Origin: an uncultured Eubacteriales bacterium
GTDB lineage: Bacteria > Bacillota > Clostridia > Oscillospirales > Oscillospiraceae
DNA length: 22,093 nucleotides
Assembly (NCBI GenBank): GCA_900546255.1
Contig: URCB01000031.1
Span: 1-22,093 of the forward strand
Direction of reading: 5' to 3'
Part shown: piece after piece, positions 1 through 7,079 of the stretch
Numbering within the stretch: the first letter of the stretch is position 1
Layout of the letters: each line of letters begins with the position of its first letter
Notes under the pieces: generated by a model
What the model was told of the DNA's origin: nothing
Seen by the model: only the letters and a program-made list of their open reading frames with translations
Databases searched by the model: none
Made by a program: the position numbers and the translations under genes

Positions 1-82
1 ACAGGATGTTGTGGTTGGCGCGCCCTGTTTGGTGGTTTTCTAGCGTCTTTTAGCACTAGGGGCCCCATTTTCGACAACATTC

Positions 83-111
83 TTGCTTTTCTTTTGCGAT
101 TGTGTTACAAT
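83..111 (+). promoter_or_regulatory. Sigma-A promoter of the SleB-like hydrolase gene
   Basis: A -35 TTGCTT at 83-88 and a -10 TACAAT at 106-111 are separated by 17 bp. TG at 103-104 makes an extended -10 (TGtTACAAT). The start codon is at 155, giving a leader of about 37 nt that holds an AGGAG ribosome binding site at 140-144. Bases 1-82 hold no gene I can support. Confidence 0.75.
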
Positions 112-154
112 ACGGTAACAAATTAAGACATTTTGGAACAGGAGTGGATTTACT

Positions 155-1078
155 ATGAAAACCCACTTGCCCAGTGCCGTGATTCTCTGTGCTTCTTTGG
201 TCTTGTTTTGCGTTCACTCATTCGCAACAGAAAATCAAACCTCCCTCACTGCCTCTCCCATTGCCACGTCGCAAACTTCAGGCGGCAGCACCTCGTCCTC
301 ACAGGGCGGTTTCGTGCTGATCCCCCTCTCTTCTACTTCCGTGGATTCTCAAGACGCATCCCTCTCTGCCACGGAACCAACCATAGATACCCAAGCGGTG
401 GAAACCATGGTGGTAGAGGAAACCACCTACCTTTCCGCCGGACAAGTTCTGGACACACTCTTTCCCGAGTCAGACAAGACATGGCAGGAAGGAACCCTCA
501 CTGCGTCCTCCCCAGAGCTGCAGTTCCATGCTGTGGCTGGCAATCCATACTTCTCTGTGAACGGCCAGTACTATTATGTTCCCTCACAGGTCATGGAAAA
601 GGACGGCATCCTGTTCCTCCCCACAGAGTCTTTGGCAGAAAGTTTGGGATGTTCCCTGGAGGAAGAACCCGAAACCGGCGCCCTCCGGATGCAGCGGTCA
701 GGTTCCCTCCCCACGTCACCAACGTATCCTGAGGAAGATCTCTACTGGCTCTCCCGGGCCATTTATGCGGAAGCCGGCAACCAGCCCATGGCCGGGCGAA
801 TCGCCGTGGGAACCGTGATCCTCAACCGTGTGGCCCACGAATCCTTCCCCGATACGGTGCGGGAGGTCATATTTGCCCCTGGTCAGTTCTCTCCGGTGGA
901 AAACGGGACCATCTATCGCACTCCAGATGAGGAGAGCGTCATCGCCGCCAAACTCTGTTTGGATGGCGTGCGGGAAGCCGAAGACTGTCTTTACTTCAAC
1001 GTCACCAGCATAGTCTCTTGGGCGGATCAAAGCCGAACCTACGTCTGTACCATCGGCGACCACAATTTTTATCTGTAA
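155..1078 (+). CDS. Secreted SleB/CwlJ-type cell wall hydrolase
   Basis: The 307-residue product starts with a signal peptide (residues 1 to about 24, hydrophobic core then Ser-Phe-Ala), followed by a Ser/Thr-rich linker (about 25-90), a region resembling the copper-amine-oxidase N-terminal-like stalk domain (about 93-175), and a C-terminal Hydrolase_2 (SleB) domain (about 197-307). The segment AIYAEAGNQP places the probable catalytic glutamate at Glu206. The family cleaves peptidoglycan, and SleB/CwlJ members act as cortex-lytic enzymes in spore germination. A stalk-plus-SleB layout is common in Clostridia, where such proteins may also act in vegetative wall turnover. The gene is monocistronic, with a good promoter at 83-111 and a hairpin terminator at 1091-1121. 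The start at 155 is supported by AGGAG at 140-144. Family assignment is firm; the stage of the life cycle is inference. Confidence 0.88.
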   Translation: MKTHLPSAVILCASLVLFCVHSFATENQTSLTASPIATSQTSGGSTSSSQGGFVLIPLSSTSVDSQDASLSATEPTIDTQAVETMVVEETTYLSAGQVLDTLFPESDKTWQEGTLTASSPELQFHAVAGNPYFSVNGQYYYVPSQVMEKDGILFLPTESLAESLGCSLEEEPETGALRMQRSGSLPTSPTYPEEDLYWLSRAIYAEAGNQPMAGRIAVGTVILNRVAHESFPDTVREVIFAPGQFSPVENGTIYRTPDEESVIAAKLCLDGVREAEDCLYFNVTSIVSWADQSRTYVCTIGDHNFYL

Positions 1079-1090
1079 CCGACACTCCTT

Positions 1091-1121
1091 CCGGCCCAGT
1101 TTCCCCTGGGCCGGTCTTCTA
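1091..1121 (+). terminator. Rho-independent terminator after the hydrolase gene
   Basis: A 9-bp GC-rich stem (CCGGCCCAG at 1091-1099 with CTGGGCCGG at 1106-1114) encloses a 6-nt loop and is followed by TCTTCT. It lies 12 bp after the stop codon and before the tRNA promoter. Confidence 0.7.
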
Positions 1122-1153
1122 TAAAAAAGTTACGTCCTTTTTCCATTTTTCTC

Positions 1154-1181
1154 TTGACATTCCCAGCAAACCTGCTATAAT
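1154..1181 (+). promoter_or_regulatory. Near-consensus sigma-A promoter of tRNA-Ser
   Basis: A perfect -35 TTGACA at 1154-1159 and a perfect -10 TATAAT at 1176-1181 are separated by 16 bp, with an upstream TG giving TGcTATAAT. The mature tRNA begins at 1227, so the 5' leader is about 39 nt. Confidence 0.9.
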
Positions 1182-1226
1182 AGCCAGTGTTGCGTCTCCC
1201 GCAACCAAATTGGCAAGAGCAAACAC

Positions 1227-1319
1227 GGAGAAGTCGCGTAGTTTGGTCGAGCGCGCACGATTGGAAATCGTGTAGGCCCCAAAAGGGTCTCGAGGGTTCG
1301 AATCCCTCCTTCTCCGCCA
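1227..1319 (+). tRNA. tRNA-Ser (anticodon GGA)
   Basis: The acceptor stem pairs GGAGAAG (1227-1233) with CTTCTCC (1309-1315), followed by discriminator G and an encoded CCA (1317-1319). The anticodon stem is CACGA/TCGTG (1256-1260 and 1268-1272) around loop TTGGAAA, with anticodon GGA at 1263-1265, reading UCC and UCU serine codons. A long variable arm (about 1273-1291) is typical of class II serine tRNAs. The T arm is GAGGG/CCCTC with loop TTCGAAT. It is a single-gene unit with its own promoter and terminator. Confidence 0.97.
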
Positions 1320-1356
1320 AAAAGCAAGACACACTGTACAGTGTGTCTTGCTTTTT
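1319..1356 (+). terminator. Rho-independent terminator of tRNA-Ser
   Basis: A perfect palindrome of 19 bp per arm is centred on CTGTACAG (1334-1341). The outer A/T base pairs form the U tract (TTTTTT at 1352-1357). It begins directly at the CCA end of the tRNA. Confidence 0.9.
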
Positions 1357-1379
1357 TATTCTCAGGATCCCCCTATGCT

Positions 1380-1416
1380 GAGCCCCCCTTGTGCCTAAGT
1401 TGTGCAAGGGGGGCTC
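1380..1416. repeat. GC-rich inverted repeat between tRNA-Ser and the P-II-like gene
   Basis: Twelve-base arms GAGCCCCCCTTG (1380-1391) and CAAGGGGGGCTC (1405-1416) flank a 13-nt loop. It lies 27 bp beyond the end of the minus-strand P-II-like gene and may help stop transcription from the right, but neither side carries a proper T tract. With the tRNA and the two terminators it accounts for the gene-poor stretch 1079-1443. Confidence 0.5.
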
Positions 1417-1443
1417 CATTGCTTTTGGACCCAGGATTCTCTT

Positions 1444-2124
1444 TCAATCCAGCCGGGCCGTGTGGTCGATGGGCAGGGAGATCACCATGGCTTGGGCGGC
1501 GGTGCGCAAGCCGTGCTTGGCATTGATGGCCTCCAGGATGGCGTTGCGCTCTCGGTTGGTGGCTACGATGGCCAGCACTTCCTTCTCCTCCTGCAGGGTG
1601 ATGCCCGCGAACTTCCCCACTTCTTCCGCATCGGTCCAACGGGCCCGGATGACCGTTCCGCCCCGCGCGCCGGCGGTCCGCGCCGTCTCCATGACCTCGT
1701 CGGTGTAACCTGTGTTGACGGTAGCCAGAATTAAGCTGTGGTGGTTGCCCTGTTCCATGAATTGCTCTCCCCTTTCCGGTTTCATTTCCTCCAGACGGGA
1801 CAGCGCCACTGCCAAAATGGCGCTCATCCCCGACAGGTTCAGTGTAAAGGCAATGCCTGGCGTTCCTAGTTTGGAACGGTCCTCATCCTTTAAGTGGTAC
1901 ACCAGCTGGAGCATGGTGTCCTTGGGCCCTAGGGTGAGGATGATGTCCCGCTCGCTGGTGCCAAAGCCCAAAGCATCCAGTAAGTGGGAGGCTGCAGTGC
2001 CATGTCCCGCTGCCTGGTTATGATGGATCAGTCCGAATTGGCGGTAATGCTCCCGCAGTTCCCGCCCTTTTCCCCGCTCCACAATGGAGACTAGGAGCTG
2101 CATTGGTGCAACAGATGGTGCCAT
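1444..2124 (-). CDS. Tandem P-II-like (nitrogen regulatory PII family) protein
   Basis: The 226-residue protein appears to hold two copies of a P-II/ferredoxin-like fold (about 8-109 and 130-226). The second is the clearer match: GARGGTVIRAR (about 152-162) resembles the P-II segment before the T-loop, and EKEVLAIVATNRERNAILEAI-like sequence (about 180-200) matches the last strand and helix. The first half shows the same strand-helix order with LLVSIVERGKG and ERDIILTLGPKD. Classical P-II proteins are about 112 residues and trimerise, controlling transporters and enzymes by binding ATP/ADP and 2-oxoglutarate; no ligand residues can be assigned here. It starts 4 bp after the DUF1538 stop, and its GGGAGGAG ribosome binding site lies within the end of that gene, so translation is probably coupled. 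The likely role is control of the DUF1538 transporter-like protein. Confidence 0.75.
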   Translation of the reverse strand: MAPSVAPMQLLVSIVERGKGRELREHYRQFGLIHHNQAAGHGTAASHLLDALGFGTSERDIILTLGPKDTMLQLVYHLKDEDRSKLGTPGIAFTLNLSGMSAILAVALSRLEEMKPERGEQFMEQGNHHSLILATVNTGYTDEVMETARTAGARGGTVIRARWTDAEEVGKFAGITLQEEKEVLAIVATNRERNAILEAINAKHGLRTAAQAMVISLPIDHTARLD

Positions 2125-2128
2125 ATTC

Positions 2129-3664
2129 TCACTCCTCCCAGTAAATTACGCCCTCTTCCAGGCTCTCCAGCTCCTGGTGGATGGCTTGGCGCAGCGCCTT
2201 GGTGGATGCACGGGATTTGAGCTTGTCCACAAGCCCCATCAGCTGAATGGTAAAGAGGGGGGTCATTGCCACCAAGGCCACAATGCCAAAGGCATCGGTG
2301 AGCACGTTGCCGCCCACTGCCTCGCAGGCCCCCATGGCCAGTGGGAGCAGGAAGGTGGTGGTCATCGGTCCAGAGGCCACCCCGCCGGAGTCAAAGGCCA
2401 CGCCGGTAAAAATCTGCGGCACAAAGAATGTCATGATCAATGCCACCGCATAGCCGGGGATCAGGAACCAGAGGATGGAGATTCCTGTCAGGATGCGCAG
2501 CATGGCCAATCCCACCGAAATGGCAATGCCGATGGACAGGGCACGGTTGATGGCTTTTTGGGTGATAGAGCCATTGGAGATCTCCTCCACCTGGCGGGCC
2601 AGAACCCGCACTGCCGGCTCAGCGCGAACAATGAAGTAGCCCACCACAGCCCCAATCGGCACCAGCAGCCAGGCCGTGCCGCCGGAGGCGATGGCGCCGC
2701 CAATGGTGGCACCTGCCGGCAGAAAGCCTACGTTCACCCCGGTGAGGAAGAGCACCAGGCCGAGGTAGGTGTAGCCCATGCCGATCACCATTTTCAGCAG
2801 TTGGTGCCGCTGAAACCGCCGGAAGATCAGCTGGAACAGGATGAAAATGGCGATGATGGGCAGCAATGCCACCGCCACTTCTCCAATGTAATCCGGCAGT
2901 TCGTGGACAAACAGCGACGCGGCCTCCTGGGTGGTGGCAATTTCCGGAATGGTCACAGCGGTGTAGGCTGCATCCATGTCTGGCATGACGATACCAAGGA
3001 TCATCACCGACAGGATCGGACCAATGGAACACAATGCCACCAGGCCGAAGGAGTCGTTGCTGGAGTTTTTATCGCTTCGTACCGCCGCCAGGCCGATGCC
3101 CAACGCCATGATAAAGGGCACCGTAATGGGGCCCGTGGTCACGCCGCCAGAGTCAAAAGCCGCCGGGACAAAACTCTCCGGCACAAAAAACGAGAGTGCA
3201 AAGACCACAAGGTAAAAGAACACCAGCATGTAGGACAGCGGGATGTTCAGCAGCATACGCACCTGGGCCACCACCAGGAAGAAGCCCACCCCAACGGCCA
3301 CCACCAAGATCAGGGTCATGTTGGGAACCGAGGGCAACTGTTCGGCCAGCACCTGCAGGTCCGGTTCGGCCATGGTGACCACGAAGCCCAGCACAAAGCA
3401 AACCACCAACGGGATCACCACCCGGCGGGCTTTGCTGATCTGCACGCCGATGCCGTCCCCCATGGGGATCATGGACATGTCCACGCCCAGGGTGAACAGC
3501 CCCATCCCCACCACCAACAGCACCGCGCCAAAGAGGAACAGCACCATGGTGCCCGGTGTCAAGGGGGCAACGGTGATACTGATGATCAGCACAATGGCTG
3601 TGATGGGCAGCACCGAAGCCAAGGATTCCTTGATTTTTTCCAAGAGTAGCTGATTATGCCGCAA
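2129..3664 (-). CDS. DUF1538 membrane protein (internally duplicated, putative transporter)
   Basis: This 511-residue polytopic membrane protein has two homologous halves. Each contains AFDSGGV followed by a GP-x-T segment (FDSGGV at about 170-175 and 424-429) and an AEP...VL motif (about 99-106 and 348-355). The roughly 250-residue offset shows an internal duplication with pseudo-twofold symmetry, as in many secondary transporters. DUF1538 has no established substrate that I can name. The start is TTG at 3664-3662, supported by an ideal AAAGGAGGT site at 3671-3679 with 6 nt spacing; no ATG fits nearby. It is the first gene of an operon with the P-II-like gene, whose product probably gates it in response to metabolic state. 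The promoter is at 3730-3758, with a hairpin in the leader. Confidence 0.85.
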   Translation of the reverse strand: MRHNQLLLEKIKESLASVLPITAIVLIISITVAPLTPGTMVLFLFGAVLLVVGMGLFTLGVDMSMIPMGDGIGVQISKARRVVIPLVVCFVLGFVVTMAEPDLQVLAEQLPSVPNMTLILVVAVGVGFFLVVAQVRMLLNIPLSYMLVFFYLVVFALSFFVPESFVPAAFDSGGVTTGPITVPFIMALGIGLAAVRSDKNSSNDSFGLVALCSIGPILSVMILGIVMPDMDAAYTAVTIPEIATTQEAASLFVHELPDYIGEVAVALLPIIAIFILFQLIFRRFQRHQLLKMVIGMGYTYLGLVLFLTGVNVGFLPAGATIGGAIASGGTAWLLVPIGAVVGYFIVRAEPAVRVLARQVEEISNGSITQKAINRALSIGIAISVGLAMLRILTGISILWFLIPGYAVALIMTFFVPQIFTGVAFDSGGVASGPMTTTFLLPLAMGACEAVGGNVLTDAFGIVALVAMTPLFTIQLMGLVDKLKSRASTKALRQAIHQELESLEEGVIYWEE

Positions 3665-3687
3665 AGCACAACCTCCTTTCTGTCGGC

Positions 3688-3708
3688 CTGCCGTTCCGAA
3701 AACGGCAG
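3688..3708 (-). promoter_or_regulatory. Leader hairpin upstream of the DUF1538 gene
   Basis: An 8-bp perfect stem (CTGCCGTT at 3688-3695, AACGGCAG at 3701-3708) with a 5-nt loop lies in the roughly 59-nt leader, 9 nt before the AAAGGAGGT ribosome binding site. There is no T tract, so it is not a terminator. It may affect mRNA stability or translation; function unknown. Confidence 0.4.
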
Positions 3709-3729
3709 AAAATCATACTATTATTGTGT

Positions 3730-3758
3730 ATTATATCATGAATTTCCATTTTTTGCAA
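3730..3758 (-). promoter_or_regulatory. Sigma-A promoter of the DUF1538/P-II-like operon
   Basis: On the minus strand, -35 TTGCAA (3753-3758) and -10 TATAAT (3730-3735) are separated by 17 bp, with TGa directly before the -10 (extended). It is back-to-back with the ilvA promoter about 45 bp away. Confidence 0.8.
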
Positions 3759-3801
3759 CGCAGAAGCCTGTCCCTTTCTGCCCTCGGCCCCCTTCCCACC
3801 C

Positions 3802-3830
3802 TTGCGTCCCAAGGAGAATTGGTCTATACT
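3802..3830 (+). promoter_or_regulatory. Sigma-A promoter of ilvA
   Basis: A -35 TTGCGT at 3802-3807 and a -10 TATACT at 3825-3830 are separated by 17 bp. The leader to the ATG at 3866 is about 28 nt and shows no T-box or leader peptide, so the attenuation common for branched-chain amino acid genes is not visible. Confidence 0.65.
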
Positions 3831-3865
3831 AGGGCCTGACAACAACCAGAGAGAGGAAGACCACC

Positions 3866-5071
3866 ATGCTTACCCTGGATAAAATTTACCACGCCGCCTT
3901 CGTTCTGAAAAAAGTGGCCCGGAAAACCGACCTCATCAAAGCCACCAAACTGTCCGACCACTGCGAGCTCTACCTAAAAACCGAGAACCTGCAGGAAACC
4001 GGCAGCTTCAAACTCCGAGGCGCCTACTATAAGATCAGCCAGCTCTCCGAGGAGGAGAAGCAGCACGGCATCCTGGCCTGCAGCGCCGGAAACCACGCCC
4101 AGGGTGTGGCCATGGCCGCCACCCAGAGCGGGATCAAATCCCTGATCTGCATGCCCGATGGGGCCCCCATCAGCAAGGTGGAGGCCACCAAACAGTTGGG
4201 GGCAGAGGTCCGCCTGGTGAAAGGGGCCTACGACGACGCCTACGCCACCGCCCTCCAGCTCCAGGAGGAGACTGGGGCTACCTTTATCCACCCCTTTGAT
4301 GACGATGAGGTCATCGCCGGCCAGGGGACCATCGGCCTGGAAATTCTGGACCAGCTGGAAAGCCCCGATGCCGTGGTGGTCCCCATTGGCGGCGGCGGGC
4401 TGATCTCCGGGGTGGCCTACGCCATCAAGCACCTGAACCCCAAGGTAAAGGTCTACGGCGTACAAGCTGCCGGGTCGGCCAGCATGATCGCCAGCCAGCA
4501 GGAAGGCGCCCCCATCACCCTGGACCAAGCGGACACCTTTGCCGACGGCATCGCCGTCAAGCACCCTGGCGACCTGACCTACCGCTTAGTGTCAGAGTAT
4601 GTGGACGGTATCGTCACCGTCACGGAGGATGAGATTGCCACCGCCATCCTGGCCTTGCTGGAAAAACAAAAGGTCATCGCCGAAGGGGCCGGAGCCGTGA
4701 GCGTGGCCGCGGTGCTGTTTCACAAACTCCCCATCCAGGGGAAAAAGGTGGTGTGCATCGTCTCCGGGGGAAACATTGACGTGAACATCCTCAGCCGGGT
4801 CATCACCCGGGGCCTGGTGACCAGCGGCCGAAACACCACCCTCACCATCGCCCTGGCAGACAAACCCGGCCAGCTGCAAGAGGTCTCTGAGATCATCGCC
4901 CGGTGCGGCGCAAACGTGGTCTCGGTGCACCACGACCGGGGGGACGTCAACATGGCCATCAACAGCTGCTTCCTGAAGCTGGGCCTAGAAACCCGGGACA
5001 AGGCCCAGATTGAGCAGATCAAAGAGGAACTCACCCGCGCAGGGTTCCACCTGGTATCCGAACGCGTATAA
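3866..5071 (+). CDS. ilvA: Threonine ammonia-lyase (threonine dehydratase) with ACT domain
   Basis: This PLP enzyme deaminates L-threonine to 2-oxobutanoate, either the first step of isoleucine synthesis or a threonine-degrading reaction feeding propionate formation. In the 401-residue product, GSFKLRGA (46-53) carries the PLP-binding Lys49, SAGNHAQG (73-80) is the conserved cofactor/substrate loop, and the glycine-rich GGGGLISG near 173-180 binds the PLP phosphate. An ACT-like domain follows (about 327-401). This length and single ACT domain match the short ilvA/tdcB-type clostridial enzymes rather than the roughly 510-residue E. coli IlvA with two regulatory repeats. The ATG at 3866 follows a GAGAGGA site. 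It is monocistronic, with a strong terminator at 5089-5130. Whether its role is biosynthetic or catabolic cannot be decided here: no other ilv genes are nearby. Confidence 0.93.
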   Translation: MLTLDKIYHAAFVLKKVARKTDLIKATKLSDHCELYLKTENLQETGSFKLRGAYYKISQLSEEEKQHGILACSAGNHAQGVAMAATQSGIKSLICMPDGAPISKVEATKQLGAEVRLVKGAYDDAYATALQLQEETGATFIHPFDDDEVIAGQGTIGLEILDQLESPDAVVVPIGGGGLISGVAYAIKHLNPKVKVYGVQAAGSASMIASQQEGAPITLDQADTFADGIAVKHPGDLTYRLVSEYVDGIVTVTEDEIATAILALLEKQKVIAEGAGAVSVAAVLFHKLPIQGKKVVCIVSGGNIDVNILSRVITRGLVTSGRNTTLTIALADKPGQLQEVSEIIARCGANVVSVHHDRGDVNMAINSCFLKLGLETRDKAQIEQIKEELTRAGFHLVSERV

Positions 5072-5088
5072 CAGCGCAGAAACCATCA

Positions 5089-5130
5089 CAGCGCCGTCCC
5101 CTTGCAAAAGGGGACGGCGCTGCAGTTTTT
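5089..5130 (+). terminator. Strong rho-independent terminator after ilvA
   Basis: A perfect 15-bp stem (5089-5103 with 5108-5122) closes on a GCAA tetraloop and is followed by CAGTTTTT. The T tract touches the stop codon of the convergent LysR-type gene (5129). Confidence 0.92.
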
Positions 5131-6037
5131 ATGGCTCCGGTGGAAAGGCCAGGCCCTTCTCCTGGAGAAGGGCGAGAAACCCACCAACGTTCTCCGACGG
5201 ATGCCTGGGGAAGAGAATGCCATAGGGGATCCGATACCCCCAGGCCACCGGCAGGGTGCAGAGGGAGGGGTGGATATCCGCCCAGGCATCCAGGGTCAAC
5301 AGCAGCTTCCCCTGCTGCTCGCAGGTGTTGAAGGTGTCCACATCGTAATAGTAACCCGCCTCCTCAATGTGAATCTGGGGATGGGTTTGGTGGAGGCGGT
5401 CGCGGAAGTGGTCCAGCAGCTCTGTCTCTCCCCGTTTCACCATCACAAGGTGCTCCCCGTGGAGGTCCTCCAAGGTCAGCGCCTCCTTGGCGGCAAGGGG
5501 ATGGGGTTTGGGAACGGCCACGCAGAGGCGATGGCTGCCCAGCAGGAGATAGCCCGCATTTTCCTGCATGGATTTGGAGTTGAAGGCCCCCACCAGAACA
5601 TCAATCCGCTCCCCCAAGGAAGCAATGACGGAGAGGATTTGCTCCTTGGTATCCTCATAGGGGACGATGGAAAACTTATACTGGGGATACGCCTCCCGAA
5701 AGGGCGCCCATCGGTCTGTCAATACCCGGCTGGGATTGAGGAAGGAGGAACCCACTCGAATGGAAATTCCCCGGGCCCGTTCCGCCTCACGGGCTTTGGC
5801 CAGGGCAGTCTCCCCTGCTTGGAAGAGTTTCCGTCCCTCCTGGTAGAGCACCTGCCCTGCCGCAGTCAGTTCGATGCCCTGGTTGCTCCGCCTGACTAGA
5901 GTGAGGCCCAGGCGGCCTTCCAAGGTGTTCATGTGTTTCATCACAGAGGCCGGCGTGACCAACAGCCGGGCCGCCGCCTTGGAAAAACTGCCGCTTTCCG
6001 CCACCTGGAGAAACACCAGAAAGGGCTGGCTGAACAT
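5129..6037 (-). CDS. LysR-type transcriptional regulator
   Basis: The 302-residue product has an N-terminal winged helix-turn-helix (about 1-60; SFSKAAARLLVTPASVMKHM forms the HTH) and a LysR substrate-binding domain (about 88-300). The start chosen is ATG at 6037, giving MFSQPFLVF, the usual LysR length and an AGGGGG ribosome binding site. A longer reading from 6085 is rejected because it would begin upstream of the predicted transcription start (-10 at 6076-6081). The gene is divergent from two aldo/keto reductase genes, and LysR regulators commonly control the divergent neighbour in response to a small-molecule ligand. The likely target is therefore the reductase pair; the ligand is unknown. 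Confidence 0.9.
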   Translation of the reverse strand: MFSQPFLVFLQVAESGSFSKAAARLLVTPASVMKHMNTLEGRLGLTLVRRSNQGIELTAAGQVLYQEGRKLFQAGETALAKAREAERARGISIRVGSSFLNPSRVLTDRWAPFREAYPQYKFSIVPYEDTKEQILSVIASLGERIDVLVGAFNSKSMQENAGYLLLGSHRLCVAVPKPHPLAAKEALTLEDLHGEHLVMVKRGETELLDHFRDRLHQTHPQIHIEEAGYYYDVDTFNTCEQQGKLLLTLDAWADIHPSLCTLPVAWGYRIPYGILFPRHPSENVGGFLALLQEKGLAFPPEP

Positions 6038-6071
6038 GGAAATGCCCCCTTTTCGTTTTTCCTTTTGGTAA

Positions 6072-6105
6072 ATGCATCGTAGCATGTTTGGTCATTCCCT
6101 GTCAA
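6072..6105 (-). promoter_or_regulatory. Promoter of the LysR-type gene with overlapping inverted repeat
   Basis: On the minus strand, -35 TTGACA (6100-6105) and -10 TACGAT (6076-6081) are separated by 18 bp, with TGc before the -10. The -10 hexamer sits exactly between the arms of ATGC-N6-GCAT (6072-6085). This is a plausible autoregulatory operator, since LysR proteins usually repress their own gene. The operator function is inference. Confidence 0.6.
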
Positions 6106-6117
6106 GGAAATCCCAGG

Positions 6118-6123
6118 TACAAT
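6118..6123 (+). promoter_or_regulatory. Candidate -10 element for the aldo/keto reductase genes
   Basis: TACAAT at 6118-6123 lies 67 bp before the GTG start at 6191. No recognisable -35 is found 16-18 bp upstream. A lone -10 is typical of promoters that need an activator, which would fit control by the divergent LysR-type protein. Confidence 0.35.
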
Positions 6124-6190
6124 ACTGGCAAGAACACCAAATTGCCTGGCCTACGTTGCCCCGCAGCGCCAGGCCAAAGGAGGAACTGCC

Positions 6191-7042
6191 GTGGAAACCA
6201 TCCTATTAAACAACGGAAAAACGCTCCCCTTGGAAGGGTTCGGCGTGTTTCAGATTGCAGATCAGACCCTCTGCCAGCAAGCGGTTTTGGAGGCGCTTCA
6301 GGAGGGATACCGGCTCATTGATACCGCCGCGTCCTACTTCAATGAGGAAGCCGTGGGCCGTGCCCTTCGAACCAGCGGCCTGCCCCGGGACGAGGTCTTT
6401 GTCACCACCAAAGTGTGGGTGCAGGATTTTGGAGAAATCAAAACACGGGAAGCCGTTCTGCGTTCCCTAGAGAAACTGGGGCTGGAGTATATCGACATGG
6501 TCCTTCTCCACCAGCAGATGGGGGACTACTACGGCGCCTGGCGGGCCCTGGAGGCTCTGGTTCAGGAGGGAATCATAGGCACCATCGGGGTGTCCAACTT
6601 TTATCCCGACCGGTTGGCTGACCTGTGCTGCAACGCTGCCATTCCCCCGGCGGTAAACCAGATCGAGTGCCACCCCTTTTATCAGCGGCGCTATGACTTA
6701 CAGGTTATGAAAGACCTGGGCGTGGTTCCCATGGCCTGGGGCCCCCTGGCTGAGGGAGGGCACGGCATCTGGACCCACCCCACCTTGGAAGCCATCGGGA
6801 AAAAGCACGGAAAAACCAATGCCCAAGTAGCCCTTCGCTTCAACACCCAACGCGGGGTGGTGGTAATTCCCAAGACCGCCCACCGGACACGGATGGCGGA
6901 GAATCTAGCCATTTTTGACTTCACCCTGGACCAGGAAGATCTGAGCGCCATAGAAGCCTTGGACACTGGCCATACAGAGATCATTGACCACTTGAACATC
7001 GACACCGTAACCTTTTTGAACCAATACCGCATTCACGACTGA
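6191..7042 (+). CDS. Aldo/keto reductase (first of two tandem paralogues)
   Basis: This 283-residue NADPH-dependent oxidoreductase of the aldo/keto reductase superfamily (AKR5-like, 2,5-diketo-gluconate reductase/prostaglandin F synthase type) is predicted to be cytosolic and to reduce aldehydes or ketones. The catalytic tetrad is intact at Asp44, Tyr49, Lys74 and His107 (DTAASYF, FVTTKVW, VLLHQQ). The start codon is GTG at 6191, preceded by AAAGGAGG (6176-6183) with 7 nt spacing. A near-equal paralogue follows 37 bp downstream, and the divergent LysR-type gene probably regulates both. The substrate cannot be told from sequence. Confidence 0.9.
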   Translation: METILLNNGKTLPLEGFGVFQIADQTLCQQAVLEALQEGYRLIDTAASYFNEEAVGRALRTSGLPRDEVFVTTKVWVQDFGEIKTREAVLRSLEKLGLEYIDMVLLHQQMGDYYGAWRALEALVQEGIIGTIGVSNFYPDRLADLCCNAAIPPAVNQIECHPFYQRRYDLQVMKDLGVVPMAWGPLAEGGHGIWTHPTLEAIGKKHGKTNAQVALRFNTQRGVVVIPKTAHRTRMAENLAIFDFTLDQEDLSAIEALDTGHTEIIDHLNIDTVTFLNQYRIHD

Positions 7043-7079
7043 TCCCATCGAACCACGCTCAGAAAAGGAGACTTCTTAC

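Noticed and set aside
1..132. A possible gene end in the first 82 bases
   Set aside because: No coding frame or motif can be supported; only the promoter at 83-111 is clear.
1069..1419. Minus-strand frame containing a EGFEPSRPFWG-like peptide
   Set aside because: This peptide is the well-known false translation across a tRNA gene; here it comes from tRNA-Ser at 1227-1319.
6038..6085. Start at 6085 for the LysR-type gene
   Set aside because: It would lie upstream of the predicted transcription start, and the 16 added residues do not match LysR N-termini.
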